Positions 37,321-50,200 are shown, counted from the stretch's first letter. The stretch is DNA of 64,000 bases from Galaxea fascicularis (GCA_948470475.1 OX419339.1:5187611-5251610); one strand, 5' to 3'. Notes: generated by a model not told the origin, from the sequence alone. Numbers and translations: made by a program.

Positions 37321-40300
37321 TGATAATAATAAATAATCATATAGAAACAAACAGATACAAAAAGTTATTCTCCGCCCGCGAATAGCAAAGGCTAATCGTG
37401 GTGGGCGTCGCGCCAGTAATACTGTCCTTGGTTTAGCAAAGCTAGTGATCGTAGCCAACAAACTCGTTCCCAGGGTCTGTCTTGAAGCCATCCCCGAGTG
37501 TGAATGAGGGAACGGGACGAATAAAGTCCCGGGAAATGAGGCTGGAGAACTTAATCCTGCCATCTCTTAATCTTCCCAGTTATGCGGGAGAGAATTTGAG
37601 GGCTTGTTCTTCAAATCTGTGTACTGTTTATACTTCTCAACAAACCTTTGGAACGGTTTTAGCAACGTTTTATGCCCACGTTGTTCTCATTGTTTTGAAA
37701 TCGCTTTCATATATCCCTGTGCATGAACAATGTTAATGTTTGCTCGATAAATGACTACACATTCTACAAAAATTGCAGTAACTACAAAGCTTGCACTAGT
37801 ATAACATAATGAGATTGTGCTGTGGGGAAAGAACGACTGTTTATGGCTGCCACTCCTCTAGTGACGCAGATGTGGACGTGCATCAAATACTAGCTACAAC
37901 GTTAAGACGATATTGTTAGTGCATGTCCGTTTGCTTTTACCAGAGGTAATCAGCCTTTAATCAATTTATGAACAACCTGTGCACATCTACGTCTTTAGAT
38001 AGTTGTGGGTAACCTTGAGACACCAGATTCAGGAAGGGACTCAGATGTCCCGGATGCAGCAGTAAGAGAGTACCACATGATGTTGAGGCTGGACAAACTC
38101 AACGAACAGCTCGTCACCTACGTCACCTCTCCGTTACAAGTGCCGGAAGTAAGCCAAGACGAGCTGAAAACGCCTGTAAGACTGGACCTTTTGACAAGAC
38201 TGAGCGAACGTTTGCAGGAGCTGTATAGCGAGACACAAGCAATGATTGGAGAAGCGTGTAAGTGTGGCGAGGACCTGAAGAAGGACTTCAACGAGTTTGC
38301 TTTTCTTGGCCTCAGAGCGCAGCACAACGATTTGATTCACAGAGTAGAAGATCTGGGCTCAATGAAAGATGAAATGTCGGAGGAAGAAAACAAAGATTTC
38401 GAAAGGTTGCAAGGATACCAAATTAATCGACAGAGGCAGGTGGTTAGACTGGAGACGTTGTGGACTGGACTTTTCTCGCCGGTATGTCATAATAGACTTG
38501 ACCTGCAGTTAATAAGTCTGGTCACCTTACATGCTCTCTATAATACGATCTCTATAGAATGGTCTCATATTTAAACGGTTTTTGTATCACTTAAGTTAGA
38601 GACCCTGACAAGCACTTCGAATTCTTCATCTTATACTGCATCGTCGAGGTCTTCACATTATGTTAGTGAAAATTTCTGCTCTACATTGTACCCCATCTAA
38701 ATAAGCACGAAGACAGCTTGTAAGCCAAAAGTGATGTTTCAGTTACAGTCATGTCCTTTACCAGCTGTTAAGTTGCACACACAGGTGTTCAAAATAGTGC
38801 GGTCCAAATTTCAACCTCACTGACTGTACGAATCCAAAAATCGTGAACACTTTGATTTGATTTTGACATTTTCAATCGAGCACCAACCAATCAGAAGCGA
38901 CATGAAACCACAAACGTATTACCGTTACAGTTTGTGGTTTATTTTTCTCGCGCGTGATTGGCTTTTTACTTGAAACACAATAACATTCCATAAATATTTC
39001 TGGTGTTCACAGTTTCTGGATTTTCACAGAAAATCACTCACAACCCACTAGCGTAATATAAAACTTACTTCCTTGTTCTTAATTGCGGGATCTGTTTTCG
39101 GTTGCTTTTTTCAATTTGTAGCTCGTCGACCTTCCTAAAGCGTCAGTATCTGCACCATCTCTTTGTGACAATCCAAGAAATAGAATGCATAAGGTAAGTA
39201 GAGATTGCTTCTTAACTCGATTCGTTTATGTAGAGTGGTTTTGGTTGCATATAGTGCGGTTTTACTTTTGCACTGACTTCCAGCAGTGAATAGTTGGCAA
39301 ACTCGAGCCACTTTTTCAGCCAGTGCTCTATTATCATCATCATCATCATCATTATCGAGTTGTTGTTCTTTTGAATTCTGCAATAAAAGTGAACACCTGG
39401 GAGAACAGATCATAATAGTAATTATTTCATCTGCAACCCAGTTACGCTACTGAACAATTATTTAATGCTACCAAATAGTTATGCTATTATAAATATCTAA
39501 AAAGAGTCAGTATTATTGGGAAAAAGAAAAGAAACACTTCAGAACCTTACCAAAACAAAACAATTTAACGTACTCTTTTTTCGGTTGCTGTTGTAGGCCG
39601 TAAGGCGAACCGACCCAGGTGCTAGACGAAGGCAATTAAAACCACGTGATAACCCAAGCACCTGTTCTGAAGATTCTTCAACTAATGGAAATGATGACAA
39701 ATACAAAATGTACTGGAATGTGAGTCTCTGTTTCTAAATACAGTTGTGTTTAAATCACCATTGATATGTCAGCTCTCCTCTGTTAAAGGTAATGTTGGAA
39801 ACAAATTACGAAAGGAGAGTACGATGAAAGGCCGGTCTGATGGGCTGGTTTGATAGCGAACATTTTATTGCACTAATACGACTTTTACGAAGTGCGAAAT
39901 CGTTGTAGTTGTTAGCGCTGCTTAGGTAGAAGCGAAAAAAAGCCCAGGAAACGTTTAGACAGTTATACGACTTTGTCTTCACGCAAAATAATTGACATAC
40001 TTCCTCAAATAAGGGCTCGTGTGTGACGGTTATTTCAAATTTCGTATTTTTCCTTCGCTGCGAATTTTTCTATCGCTGCATCATGACGATAACGATGACG
40101 AGGAAGACGAAAGTATTGGTGAAAATAATATTATAACGCTAAGTTTAATTTCACTTTTTACTGGGACGGATCCAGGTTTTTACATAAGGGGGTTCGATGA
40201 AAGGGGCGGCGTCCATGGGGGCATCCTCCCCTGGAAAATTTTGGAATTTTTTGTCGTCGGAAAAGCGATTTCCGACATCCTGATGCAAAGTCAGTGTGTT

Positions 40301-41371
40301 TTAATGTCTCATTTTTTAAAGTTAAAATTCCATTATTTTTGCATTAAAATATAACAAAGCCGCGCAAAAAAGAGTAAAAGTTAGGTACTTCGGATCAAAT
40401 TTTTCATTTATATAATGAAAACTATGGTAAACGTATACTACAGTTAAGCTTTTTTTACGCGATGCCTTGCAGAAGCATGAGGAAGTAGACAATTAAAAGA
40501 ACCACATTCGCAGCGAACCAAAATATTCAAACATTTATTTGTTTTTTAATCAGAAAACGTTTTAGCTACATTGAACAGCAGACTGAATTAGCTTTGTTAT
40601 TTAAAGGGGCTATGTCACGAACGATTTTGTGGTTTTGGATCAATTCTTTCCAAAAACCGTTACTTATTTATACAAACAATGTTCCTGATAAACTATGAGG
40701 TGGATATCAAATTAATTTTATCAAAGAGAGCAACCCATAATAAGGTTTTTGGTGTTTTTTGTCGAGATAGCATCAAAACTTGAAAACGTTGGCCCCACCT
40801 TTTCAAGTTTCAATCCATTTCCATCCTTGCCGCATTGGTAGCATCAGACGACATGAAATAGTTTTAGTGTCATAACAGTCTTAAATAATAAAACTAGACC
40901 ATTATTTTTGGATCTCAATTGACCAAGACATATTTTGAGCTTTAAAAATATGCTAAAATAGCGTGACATAGCCCCTTTAAGATTGACTTGTATTTAGTTT
41001 ACATTTTTAATGCAAGGTTTTGACGTTAGGTGTTTTAATTTAGGGGGTTCGATCGAACACCCTCGTCCCCCTCCCTAGATGCGCCGTAGTTTTAGGAACA
41101 CAAATGAGCATGTATTGCAATTTTCGTTCGCATTTTTATGACTTTTTTCCATACAATCAGTTTCGCGTTCGCACTTTTTGTTTCCGTTCCTTCATCACCG
41201 AGTAAATAAGCGTAGAACTGCAGTTCACCACAAGTGGTAATCGGTATCAAGTAATGGTAATATTTAACAGTGAGTTTATTTTTGTTGTAGATCACAAACC
41301 CGTTGGTGAAAGTGAGCCTTTTCCAAGGGAAGGAGAACGAAGAAAACCGAACGGAACGACGGGATTCCTGA
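32145..41371 (+). CDS. Gene 3: death domain / coiled-coil / helical-domain protein (11 exons, about 429 aa)
   Basis: Coding exons: 32145-32148, 34699-34983, 35390-35445, 35742-35804, 35936-35998, 37142-37201, 37999-38481, 39122-39193, 39597-39719 and 41291-41371. The death domain (WKDLARALG, GRDATAGKLAEAL) lies at residues about 13-95. An extra linker exon (35390-35445, phase 1 to 0) follows. Three small exons of 21, 21 and 20 codons encode coiled coil. The 161-residue large exon keeps the CKC pair and LSERLQELYS. The tail keeps RRTDPGAR and ends ERRDS. The 34699 acceptor was chosen because it restores phase 1; using the AG at 34703 would give an early stop. Role as for gene 1. It is the close paralogue of gene 4. 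Confidence 0.8.
32903..33149. mobile_element. Palindromic MITE in gene 3 first intron (TA-flanked)
   Basis: The ends CAGCGGATTCAGGTTGAGCG and CGCTCAACCTAAATCCGCTG are flanked by TA; the arms of about 110 bases meet around TCTCTTCTCTGACAG. A TA duplication suggests a Tc1/mariner-type mobiliser. A more diverged copy sits at the same place in gene 4, so insertion preceded the duplication. Confidence 0.8.
36451..37075. mobile_element. Pogo-type MITE with GTGGTCGCTTACGAGAG repeats, gene 3 intron
   Basis: Left end CAGTCAACTCTCTCATAGCG, right end complementary (GTCGCTTACGAGAGAGTT...). Subterminal AGCGACCAC copies occur near both ends. Shared with gene 4 (51511-52140). Confidence 0.65.
37263..37338. 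repeat. ATA/AAT microsatellite
   Basis: About 20 AAT-type units in the gene 3 intron, much reduced and rearranged in gene 4 (about 52333-52375). Confidence 0.85.
40150..41090. repeat. Interspersed repeat with GGATCCAGG and GGGGGTTCGATCGAAC, split by a MITE
   Basis: GGGACGGATCCAGG at about 40160 and GGGGGTTCGATCGAACACCC at about 41043 look like parts of one common repeat lying in the last intron of gene 3, also present in gene 4. Family not identified. Confidence 0.35.
40605..40976. mobile_element. TTAA-flanked MITE present only in duplicon A
   Basis: The ends AGGGGCTATGTCACG and CGTGACATAGCCCCT are flanked by TTAA (40601-40604, 40977-40980). Duplicon B has the uninterrupted site TTATTTAAGATTG at about 55657. 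TTAA duplication points to piggyBac-type mobilisation. It lies in the last intron of gene 3. Confidence 0.85.
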
Positions 41372-42370
41372 TTAGCTACTCGCGAATATTGTTGACAAAT
41401 TAAAAGTATCAATGTTTATGTACAAAGTGAATCAACCACAAACACCTCAAAATACCGATACAACTATTCCCCGAAGGGAAGGTGAATAGCGATGGATATA
41501 TACCGCAACGCGAGGCATTGAGGTCCTCTCACATCTCTAAACGTTCACAAAGCTCGGGCCTTGTTTTGCAGTTTGCTTTGAAATCCTTGATTCTGCTTCC
41601 ACAAAACTTTCAACTGACTTAAGGAGGCTAGTGCACATTAACTGGGGAAAAGCGTAATCTAATATGAACATAATGCGACCAGTCAATCACGTTAACGTTT
41701 AAATTAAAACACTGGATTTAACAATTAACAGTCACCACTTACATCTTCTTTCTTTGTTATTACTTTTTGTATGTAATTGCAGTTAATTATGAATGCTTCT
41801 CCAGGTTGTTATAAATTGAAACGGTTTTCAAATACTGTTTGGACTTACGACGATATAAACCTTACCGAATAGTTTAAATTAAAAATCATCGTGATCTTCT
41901 TAAAGCACCCCTGCAGTACATACTACAAGGCATTTCTTAGCGTAATCGTACTTAGTTCAGCAAGTGTTTGTTGTATCCGATTTGCAGAAAGAGCCTCGAA
42001 GATTGTAAAACTGAATTGATGGAGGATATCGATTTTCAATGACAGTACCATCAACCGTATTTCACACTAAACATCCCAATACAAATTGATTGCATACCCC
42101 GTTACCGTCCATGAAACCGTACACTGGTTGAGCAAAACAAAGAAATGATTTGCAGTTTGTTACTTATAAGTCTTCATTTTTTTTAAGTGGCAGGTGAGAA
42201 GAGGGGTAACCCCAACTCCCGCCAAACTCCCTCCCCGGTTTCTGAATGGATAGAGATCCGTGGATGTATCTTTTCAACTCATTTTAAAGTATCCGGAAAT
42301 GTGCAAACTCTTATTCGACAGGACAACTTGATTTTGAACGAATCTTAGTAAAGGTTCCCTTAAAAGACCT

Positions 42371-42517
42371 GGCCCCGGTTGTTCAAACGTTGGATAACCC
42401 TATCCACCGGATAAATCACTATCCAGCGGATAAGTAGTGGGAAAGCTAATTGCACTATCCAGTGGATAGATATTTATCCGGTGGATAGCGCTATCCAGCC
42501 TTTGAACAATCGGGGCC
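42371..42517. mobile_element. TIR MITE with GGATA/TATCC repeats
   Basis: The ends GGCCCCGGTTGTTCAAACG and its near complement finishing CGGGGCC enclose repeated TATCCACCGGATAAAT blocks in both orientations. Confidence 0.7.
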
Positions 42518-42559
42518 TGTGCGTGAAATCCTACGTGAAGGTAACATTAGAACTGCATT

Positions 42560-43110
42560 TGGGTTTACTAAGCAGATTCGCTCTCCGTACACAAAGAAGC
42601 ATTTTTTGTCTCTTGTTAAGTGGTTTATTGAGCTGGGAGTCTGTAAAGCGTGAATCTTTCTTAGCTATTGGAATAGTACAACAAAGAGCATCAAGAATTG
42701 CTCTCGGCACGCGAGACGTCTTGAAGATCGGTGTAGATTGCCGGCTGCGTTGACATACTTGAAAACAGAAAAGAGTACCTGTCCTTAAGAATGTTACACG
42801 ACAGCGCCGTTTTGGTTTAAATGGATTGAATTTCTACGTCCCCGTCGAGTATTGCAAAAGCAAAACCATAAGAGCTAACCACTCATATAAGATCGAAACG
42901 AAATTAACCAAAGTTAACTCCCTGAAGTACTCCTTCTTTGTACTGAAAAATCACTGTTAAAGATTGGAACAGTTTGCCAAACCACCTATTTGGAAATAAC
43001 GTTAATATCAACAGATTCAAACAAAATTTGAAACAGTCGATGGAAATTTACTGATTTATTTTTTCGTTCATTTATTCATTGACTTTTTAGCTAGTAAAAA
43101 CAGTTTATTT
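42560..43110 (+). mobile_element. Probable LINE remnant (end of reverse transcriptase)
   Basis: Broken frames read VQQRASRIALGTRDVLK and later KIETKLTKVNSLKYSFFV, then FGN-type sequence, in the order usual near the C-terminus of non-LTR reverse transcriptases. Stops and frameshifts show it is dead. Most of it is absent from duplicon B. Confidence 0.5.
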
Positions 43111-43964
43111 TATGTTGGTTTTAGATACTACAATTTCAATTTAGATATATGTTAGGAGATGGGCTCCTGATATGCATCCTTTTACATTGTAAATTTAGTT
43201 AGGAGACCTTTTCATAGGGATAAACTCAAGGTCCTATACTTATCAAATTTAGGATATGATATTTAAATTAATTATTCTTACTTGGGCTTCCTTGGAGGAC
43301 CCGAGTCTAAAAGTGTCCCCCGTTGGATTGGTCTTCTATCATCCACAACTCACTTCCGGTTTTTCTGCGACAGCGTTAACGAAGAACACAAACAAGAGAG
43401 CCGCTATTTGGTTAAAAAAGAAGCCACGTATCAAAGCGAAGATGCAAGTAATTATAACGTCTATACTTTGTTCACTTGTATGATCATTATTCTATATATT
43501 TTGTATACTGTACTTTGTAGATTATCAGATCTATCCGTGATTGAGTTAGCATACGTGTATGTCATTCGACATGCTAATGTGTTTGTTTGTGTTACGGAAA
43601 ATCATAAAGTTAGAAAGGGATGTGAAAAAACGTAACAAGCAATTGCCAAAAAAACGTTATAATGGCAATAAAATATGTAAAAAACTACAATTCATATAAA
43701 AGGTCAAGAAAGGACTCATCTTCCGACCTAAATCAAGTAATTGATGTGATGGTTGAAAATTTGAAAATGAGGGATTTAAAATTCACTTGTAAGCCGAATT
43801 AGCTGGAACGGGTGAGTTAAGATCTTCTTGATTCTTTCCGTATTTTAATTGTAGCAAGAAAGTAATTCAGGGCTCAAAGTTAACGACCAACTGGTCGCAT
43901 ATGCGACTAGGTTTTTTGCTGTGCGCCTAAAAAAATCATCTGTGGTCGCACCACCGCGCCTTAA

Positions 43965-44391
43965 GGCCCGATTACATGGCGAATTTCAGCCCGGGCTGGA
44001 ATGTCAGCCCGGTCAACCGGGCTGAAATTTTGTTGCCATTACATGACGAACTTCAGCCCGAGCTGAAATATTAACTTTTCCTTCCTACTAGCAGCAGCCA
44101 TCTTGTTTCCTGGAAAACAATATCACTGCGCATGTCCAAGTTCACTATTCAGCCCGGGCTGAAATTCCGTTTCGATTACATGAGATTTTTTCAGATTTTC
44201 TGGCCCGTTTGCCCGGGCTGAAAATCCTAGCCCGGTTTGAGCAAACCGGGTTAGGATTTTCAGCCCAGGCTGAATTGCGCCCTGGGCTGAATCACTCTCC
44301 ATGTAATCGACAATTTGATTTTAAGAGGATTTGTTTCAGTAGCCGGGCTGAAGTTTCAGCCCGGGCTGAAATTCGCCATGTAATCGGGCCC
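43965..44391. mobile_element. Harbinger-like MITE, GGCCCGATTACATGG ends
   Basis: Inverted ends of about 38 bases, with many internal CAGCCCGGGCTG palindromes. TTA (TTAA) flanks both sides. It belongs to the same family as the element at 61478-61636. The open frame 44209-44667 runs through its arm and is not a gene. Confidence 0.75.
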
Positions 44392-45085
44392 TTAAAAGCC
44401 AAAGTACAGTGCGACTTCTCAAGTGCTCACTCACCTGACTGTACTGAACATACTCTGAATGATAAATATAAATGTAAACATAGATATAACACAACCAGGC
44501 ACCAAATAATAAAGTTGCACCATTTTCCCTTCATCGGTGTGTGTTCTATTCGTCACTTCCAGCCTAATTTCCCAGTGGATTCTCCGAACTCGAACGTTCA
44601 TTTCTTCCCCATGCCCCACGTTCTGTGTTGTAAACAACTCCGCTGGCACATGCAAATGAAGGAATGAGGCACGTGCTTCTTGCGCAATCGATGATCATGT
44701 CAAAGTTCAAGTCCGAAGGTCAAGGGTGTCTGATGAGAATAGCCCTTATTCACGATGCCAGCCATCTTTGCGGGCGCTTAGGTGTTGTCGGGAAAATATT
44801 AGGGTCACGTGGTCCCTCAGGGGGCAAACAGTTGAATTCTCGGTAAGTTCGCAGTTGGTTGTGATGTACACAAACACGCGACTAGAGACAGCGCGTCACC
44901 CAAGCCGAAAATGGTCTGGAACCTATTTTAGAGGGCTTGGTACCTAGTGTTTTACATCATATTCAAACGCCTGTTCATTTTTTTCATTTCTCGCTTGAAA
45001 CTCGTACACTCGCTTGCAATATTGAATATTAATACAAATCCGTTCGTCGTTTATTCATTTATTCAGTTCAGTTCGTTAGTCAAAC

Positions 45086-45277
45086 ATGAACCCTTCCAAG
45101 GAAATCCGTCGCAAGCAAAAGCCGGCCTTCTTCATTAGCGAGAGCCAGTGGTTCGCAGCTGGCTTTCTTCAGCCGAACACGAAGCGAGAAATCTCAGAAG
45201 CGTCAATCGACGTTTTCCAAACAATGATATGGGATATGTACCTTCCTCGTGCAATAAGTGCTAAATCCACAAAGTGA
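45086..45277 (+). CDS. Hypothetical small open frame or captured exon, 63 residues
   Basis: Starts MNPSKEIRRKQKPAFF and includes ESQWFAAGFLQPNTKREIS. The composition is protein-like (balanced, charged, aromatic), but no family is recognised and no splice partner was found. It could be the first exon of a gene or part of a transposon. Confidence 0.2.
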   Translation: MNPSKEIRRKQKPAFFISESQWFAAGFLQPNTKREISEASIDVFQTMIWDMYLPRAISAKSTK

Positions 45278-45374
45278 TGCATCTTTCTAATACTCTCGAG
45301 TATATAGTATGATATTCCACTTCTATGCCTCGTTCAAAAACGAAAGCAGGAAAGCCGAAATTTTAGGCCTGATA

Positions 45375-45845
45375 ATTAATCACAACTTACATCTTGAAAC
45401 AGGAAGACATGCAACACCCAAGACCCCAATATAATTCATGGAAGGATCTGTTCTTTCTGTCAGTCAGATGAAATTGAAGATGAAAGACACGCGTTGTTCT
45501 CTTATACTTTCTATGATAAAATCAGCATAGTACTTCAAACAACAAAATCACATTAAAATATCCTCTTTTGCTTGATCTTAATCCCAAAACATTGTTCCTT
45601 TTTGATGATGTTGACCCCTTTATAAGTGGACTTATTTCTCCTTTCATTTTTCAGGCAATGAATATTAGACATGAAATATTGTATAAAACCAAATGGAATT
45701 CAATCTGATATTTTATTATTGTCTCAGTATGCTATTTGATTGCTGTAAATTTTTTATTTTTCTCTCAGTGGTATTTAATTTATTTTAGGAAATACCATAT
45801 AAACGTTTTGGAAGTACCTAATAAATTGTTGTTGTTGTTGTTGTT
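45375..45845 (+). mobile_element. LINE 3' end remnant with TTG tail
   Basis: Frames read HNLHLETGRHATPKTP, then a C-x2-C-like SVCQSDEIEDERHALFS-type segment with frameshifts, as in the C-terminus of many non-LTR retrotransposon proteins. It ends with a TTG microsatellite (about 45826-45845). Truncated and dead. Confidence 0.6.
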
Positions 45846-46019
45846 AAATTCAATGACGAGTCGTAAGCCACTTCACTTCACTTAACTTCAAAAATGACCC
45901 TGAATCTGTAATTGCTGTGGATCGATAATATAAATTGCCAATATCAATTCTCTATTGCCTTGTCTTAGCCTAGCTTCGCATCAGATAGAAAAACAATTAC
46001 CACTACATGTATTCAAAGA

Positions 46020-46200
46020 GGGTCTCAATGGGGTGGTGGCTTTTACGGTTATCGGCTAAAATTTTGGCTCTTTTACGGCTATTGGTTAATTTTTTTCAGT
46101 TACGGTTAACAAAAAAGTTAAAAATTAATTTCTTTTGTTGCAAAAGGTTAAATATTAATAAACCTGTGTTTTTTTAAATCTTTAAAGCAAAGAAAAAGTC
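46020..46200. repeat. TTACGGTTATCGGCTAAAATTTTGG interspersed repeat
   Basis: Three related units of TTTTACGGTTAT(C/T)GG(C/T)TAA follow one another just left of the assembly gap. Family not identified. Confidence 0.45.
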
Positions 46201-46300
46201 TTATGATCATCTCGGGCTTAAATAAGTTATTATTTTGAAACATTTGATAGATGATACCACTTCTAATATTAATTTACGTATAGAATTGTGAACTACGAAA

Positions 46301-46500
46301 NNNNNNNNNNNNNNNNNNNNNNNNNNNNNNNNNNNNNNNNNNNNNNNNNNNNNNNNNNNNNNNNNNNNNNNNNNNNNNNNNNNNNNNNNNNNNNNNNNNN
46401 NNNNNNNNNNNNNNNNNNNNNNNNNNNNNNNNNNNNNNNNNNNNNNNNNNNNNNNNNNNNNNNNNNNNNNNNNNNNNNNNNNNNNNNNNNNNNNNNNNNN
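46301..46500. other. Assembly gap (200 N)
   Basis: Exactly 200 undetermined bases; sequence homologous to copy A begins directly after it. Confidence 0.99.
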
Positions 46501-47107
46501 TTTTGTTCTAAAAGTGCTCAAGTGCTCATTTTTGAAACCTTTAGAACACGCGGCCAACAGGATGTTTTCAAATGTGTTGGAACTGGTTTGTGACGCTCTC
46601 TCACCTCGCTGGTGGGCCATGTGCAATACTGGTGATATTGACTGTTACATCCTAGACCCAAAATACTTTAAAAGGTAAACTCCCGAAATTATCAATGCTT
46701 GACCGGTTAGAACAATTGAGAGTACAGAGGTTTTGTTTCCCAACGAAGCAGTTTAGCTAGTCGTTCGCCATTTCAGGGTTTTCCTTGGTTCTCAGGTAAA
46801 GAGTTCAGCGCTAATTTTACCGCGAATGGACTTGCGAGGCTGATAATCAAGGTTTTGGACCAACGCTTGAATAAAGTGGACTTGAACAAGGTACAACAAA
46901 GTACAGTGTTATCTGTCGCTGTCGAGAATGCTTCCCATTTTAAAAACATGCCGCTGTTGTTTGCCATTCTAGAGAACGCATCAGTGCTGATCGCTGGTCG
47001 TTAATTTTCTAGGCGATCTTCACTTGTTAACGTTTGTTTTCTAAAAAAGCTTCTCTTTTTATTTAATGCTTTCAACATTTTTAAGTCTCTATGACGATGT
47101 TCCTTAG

Positions 47108-47207
47108 AGGAAGCTGGAGTCTTTAACGCTGCTCAATCAGACTGAAACGCAAGAGGCCATCACAGCCAATACCACTGAGCAGCAGGAGTTCAAATCCTCG
47201 AATATGG
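47108..47207 (+). other. Gene 4 5' exon (5' UTR plus ATGG)
   Basis: Same layout as 32049-32148, acceptor TCCTTAG and donor GTAAGC at 47208. Confidence 0.5.
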
Positions 47208-50200
47208 GTAAGCACTACATGCTTTAGTATATTCTTTTCACTGTCATCTATTACTATTTTGTAGTGTAATGGTTGGAAACATTATAATTTTATCTAAGAA
47301 GCTGTACGATGCCCATGCCGCTTAATAAATATTTTCGTGTACCAGTATCTGATATTGTGAGGAAAATTTCGGTGCTGGTTGCTTTTCGTGCAGTAGGGAC
47401 ACGTATGAATTCTTAGCTACCGAACCGAGAGCTAATGAGCTACAGATTTAAATTCAATGAGATTAGCGCTGCTTTGTTACAAACTTGACCGCGAGTTAAC
47501 TTGCGGAATAAATATAATCCGAGTAAACATTCACTGTTTTTTCCCTTTTTTTGATGCCGTTATTTACATCATATGCCTTGATGAATAAGGACATTGGCGA
47601 GAAGTCATGTCGAAGACTTTGATATTCTATGTTAAAAAACATTAACTGATGTTTTCTACAACAAAATACAATATTCCGGGTTCGGTGCGCCAATACTCTT
47701 TTCTTAATCATAACATGATGTCAGGCGTAAAAAATTCCGTGGTTATAGATTTGTTTCCCGAAAAACGTCTGAAGTTATAAAATCACCGTGGGTTTATTTT
47801 CGCCGAAACTCGAAACTGAAACCGTGTAACAGTAAGTCGTGGAGAGAGCGTTCAACCGGACAGTTCTATTTGAGATCTTATTTTCACTCCATTAACCTTG
47901 TAGCTCTTACTTATGGTTTCTTTATAACAACCCATCATTGTTATTTACAACGGATTCAGGTTGAGCGTTCAACGGACGTCAGTTATCGCGTTCGTTATCA
48001 CGGTTGATTGGTTGCGTTGCGAGGCCAATTGTCAGACGTTGCTACTGAGGTGGGGATGATAGCGCTCTGTCTCTTCTCTGACAGAACGCTATCACACCCG
48101 CCTGGCAACGTCTGACAATTTGCCTCGCGACGCAACCAATCAACCGTGATAACGAAAGAGGTAACTGACGTCATTAAGCGCTCAACCTAAATCCGCTGTA
48201 TTAAGTAACCTCAACGAAATTTATTAACCATTACACTTTCACATTGTTTCATTATTCACAGAACCAAGTTCATCTTAGCGTTTGTTCGTCTTTGTCACTT
48301 CATACGGCTTTCATATGCACAAGTGAACCATTAACAACGACTACTGTTAAAAAAAATATTGAAGGTGGTGTATATTTTAAATCCCAACCCGAATCGGCCA
48401 AAAGACTTGAGTAATAGCGTTACATGTCGGTTAGCTTGTCCATTCCCGGCGGTTGGCCCTCGCAGTTGTGTCCAGCAACTGATGATTTCACCGTGTCACG
48501 TTGCTCTAACGCCATTGATACCAGGCGATGAGACGAGATGAGTTATATTTGGAAAATGTTGTAATTGAGGAATTCCAAGCACGAAATTAGGAATGAACGA
48601 GCCTTGCTGAGACACAACGAATGTCTTCCATTGCGCAAGCGCATACATGTAACTCAACGTATGACGCAACAAAACGGACAAAAACCACGATATAACAGAA
48701 AACACTTCTTCCTTATGACAGTCAGACACGCAAACACGAAAGGGTCGCTCTCATCCAAAAACCAAACGTTTCCGAGCTCAATGGGTCGACTGAACAACTG
48801 ACGGCGAGTTTCACTCGTTTTTGAACTGAACTGGTCAGTTTAGTATGAAACTTAATTCATTCAGTGAACACTCAACACAATTTACACACATACACACACA
48901 AAAAAAGCCACTTAAATAGTGACCATCAAGTGGGGCTTAGGATGAGCTGAAAATGGCTTCCTGATATTATTATCAGAGCTTAAAGTGGCTCAGAAAATAT
49001 ACTTCAATTTGTAATTTAGAGAATCGTACGAATCACATCCCCCCAGTCTATTAAACCTGCTGAATCATATAGTAACATGTTTATTTGTTTGTTTGTTCTG
49101 TTTTTGTGCCTTCCTGGGAGTTCAACACGTATTGAGAACTTCTTGACGTTTGCGATGTTCAGTATTTGAAAATTCAATTGGAAAATCAATAGCAGTTAGA
49201 TGAAAAAATTCTGCCCTTTCCCGTGGTGCAACTTTGCTTGGCCAAATGACTGATCAATGCGCGCGTGGTTATTCATACGTTTACGTTTTTTGAATTACTC
49301 CAGTGGGACTTGCAGTGAGGCGATTGAACAGAGTTACGACATACAGAACAACTCCAGATTTTGATCCGTTGCTGTGTTATTGCATTAACTCCAAGCACAA
49401 GGCTGACCTCAGTTCACAGAGCCGTGGTTGTCATTTCTTCGTTGAAAGAATTTTTGTCTGTCTGCCTGTAATTGGTTGGCAAACCCTCGCGCCACTTTTT
49501 CAACCAATCAGAAGCAAAACCACACTGAAGTACTGACCTGCTCGCTTGGCGCCGGTTTCGTGTAACTACTTCCGGCGATTTCTGATCGATTAAGTCATGT
49601 TTGCACCCAATGTGATTGGCCAGAGTAACTGTTTTAATTTTTTTTTCTACGACACTCAGTTGAAAATCGCTCTATACAGCTAGCGCCAAGCAATTTGCGT
49701 TCACAGTAACTCCAGAGTTTGAACCTTTGTGTTTTTTGTGGATTATCCCATTCAAGCACAGGGCCTTGGTTCAAACCATCAGATGACTGAGCAAGATATC
49801 TACGACTGTCAACTTCCTGATGGCATCGGAGTGAAATGGAAGGATTTGGCGCGCGCCTTAGGCTACAGCCAAGCATTTATCAACGCCATTAAAGAGGACA
49901 AGAGCAACTCCACTAGGGAGTGCTGCATAGAGCTTCTGTGGCAATGGCTAGGTAGAGAGGGAAGAGATGCAACTGCTGGAAAACTAGCAGAGGCGTTAAA
50001 AAGGATAGAGCTTAAGAAGTTGGCTGACAATTTGATAAGAGGTGAGAAAAAGAGCAAGACGGATAAGTACTGTTTGATTGGGCACACAAGTTCTTATCTT
50101 TAGGTGCTTAGTAGACCCCACGTGTTCAAAGAAAAGATTTCATTTATTATCTGGCGGATGTCACTATTAACCGGATAAAATGTAGAAAGTCAACCCCTTC

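Larger units (their letters stand above)
31459..43778 (+). repeat. Segmental duplication, copy A (gene 3)
   Basis: Near-identical in order and sequence to 46501-57317, with small indels, one extra MITE (40605-40976) and about 1.16 kb (about 41961-43121) that is missing from copy B. The whole of gene 3 and about 0.6 kb upstream are included. Confidence 0.9.

Noticed and set aside
37264..37563. 99-residue minus-strand frame rich in leucine
   Set aside because: Translation of an AAT microsatellite.
39331..39358. CRISPR-like or regulatory meaning for the ATC and other short tandems
   Set aside because: Simple microsatellites in introns of an animal genome.
44209..44667. 152-residue plus-strand open frame
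   Set aside because: Its first half is the palindromic CAGCCCGGGCTG arm of a MITE and its second half is unrelated flanking DNA.
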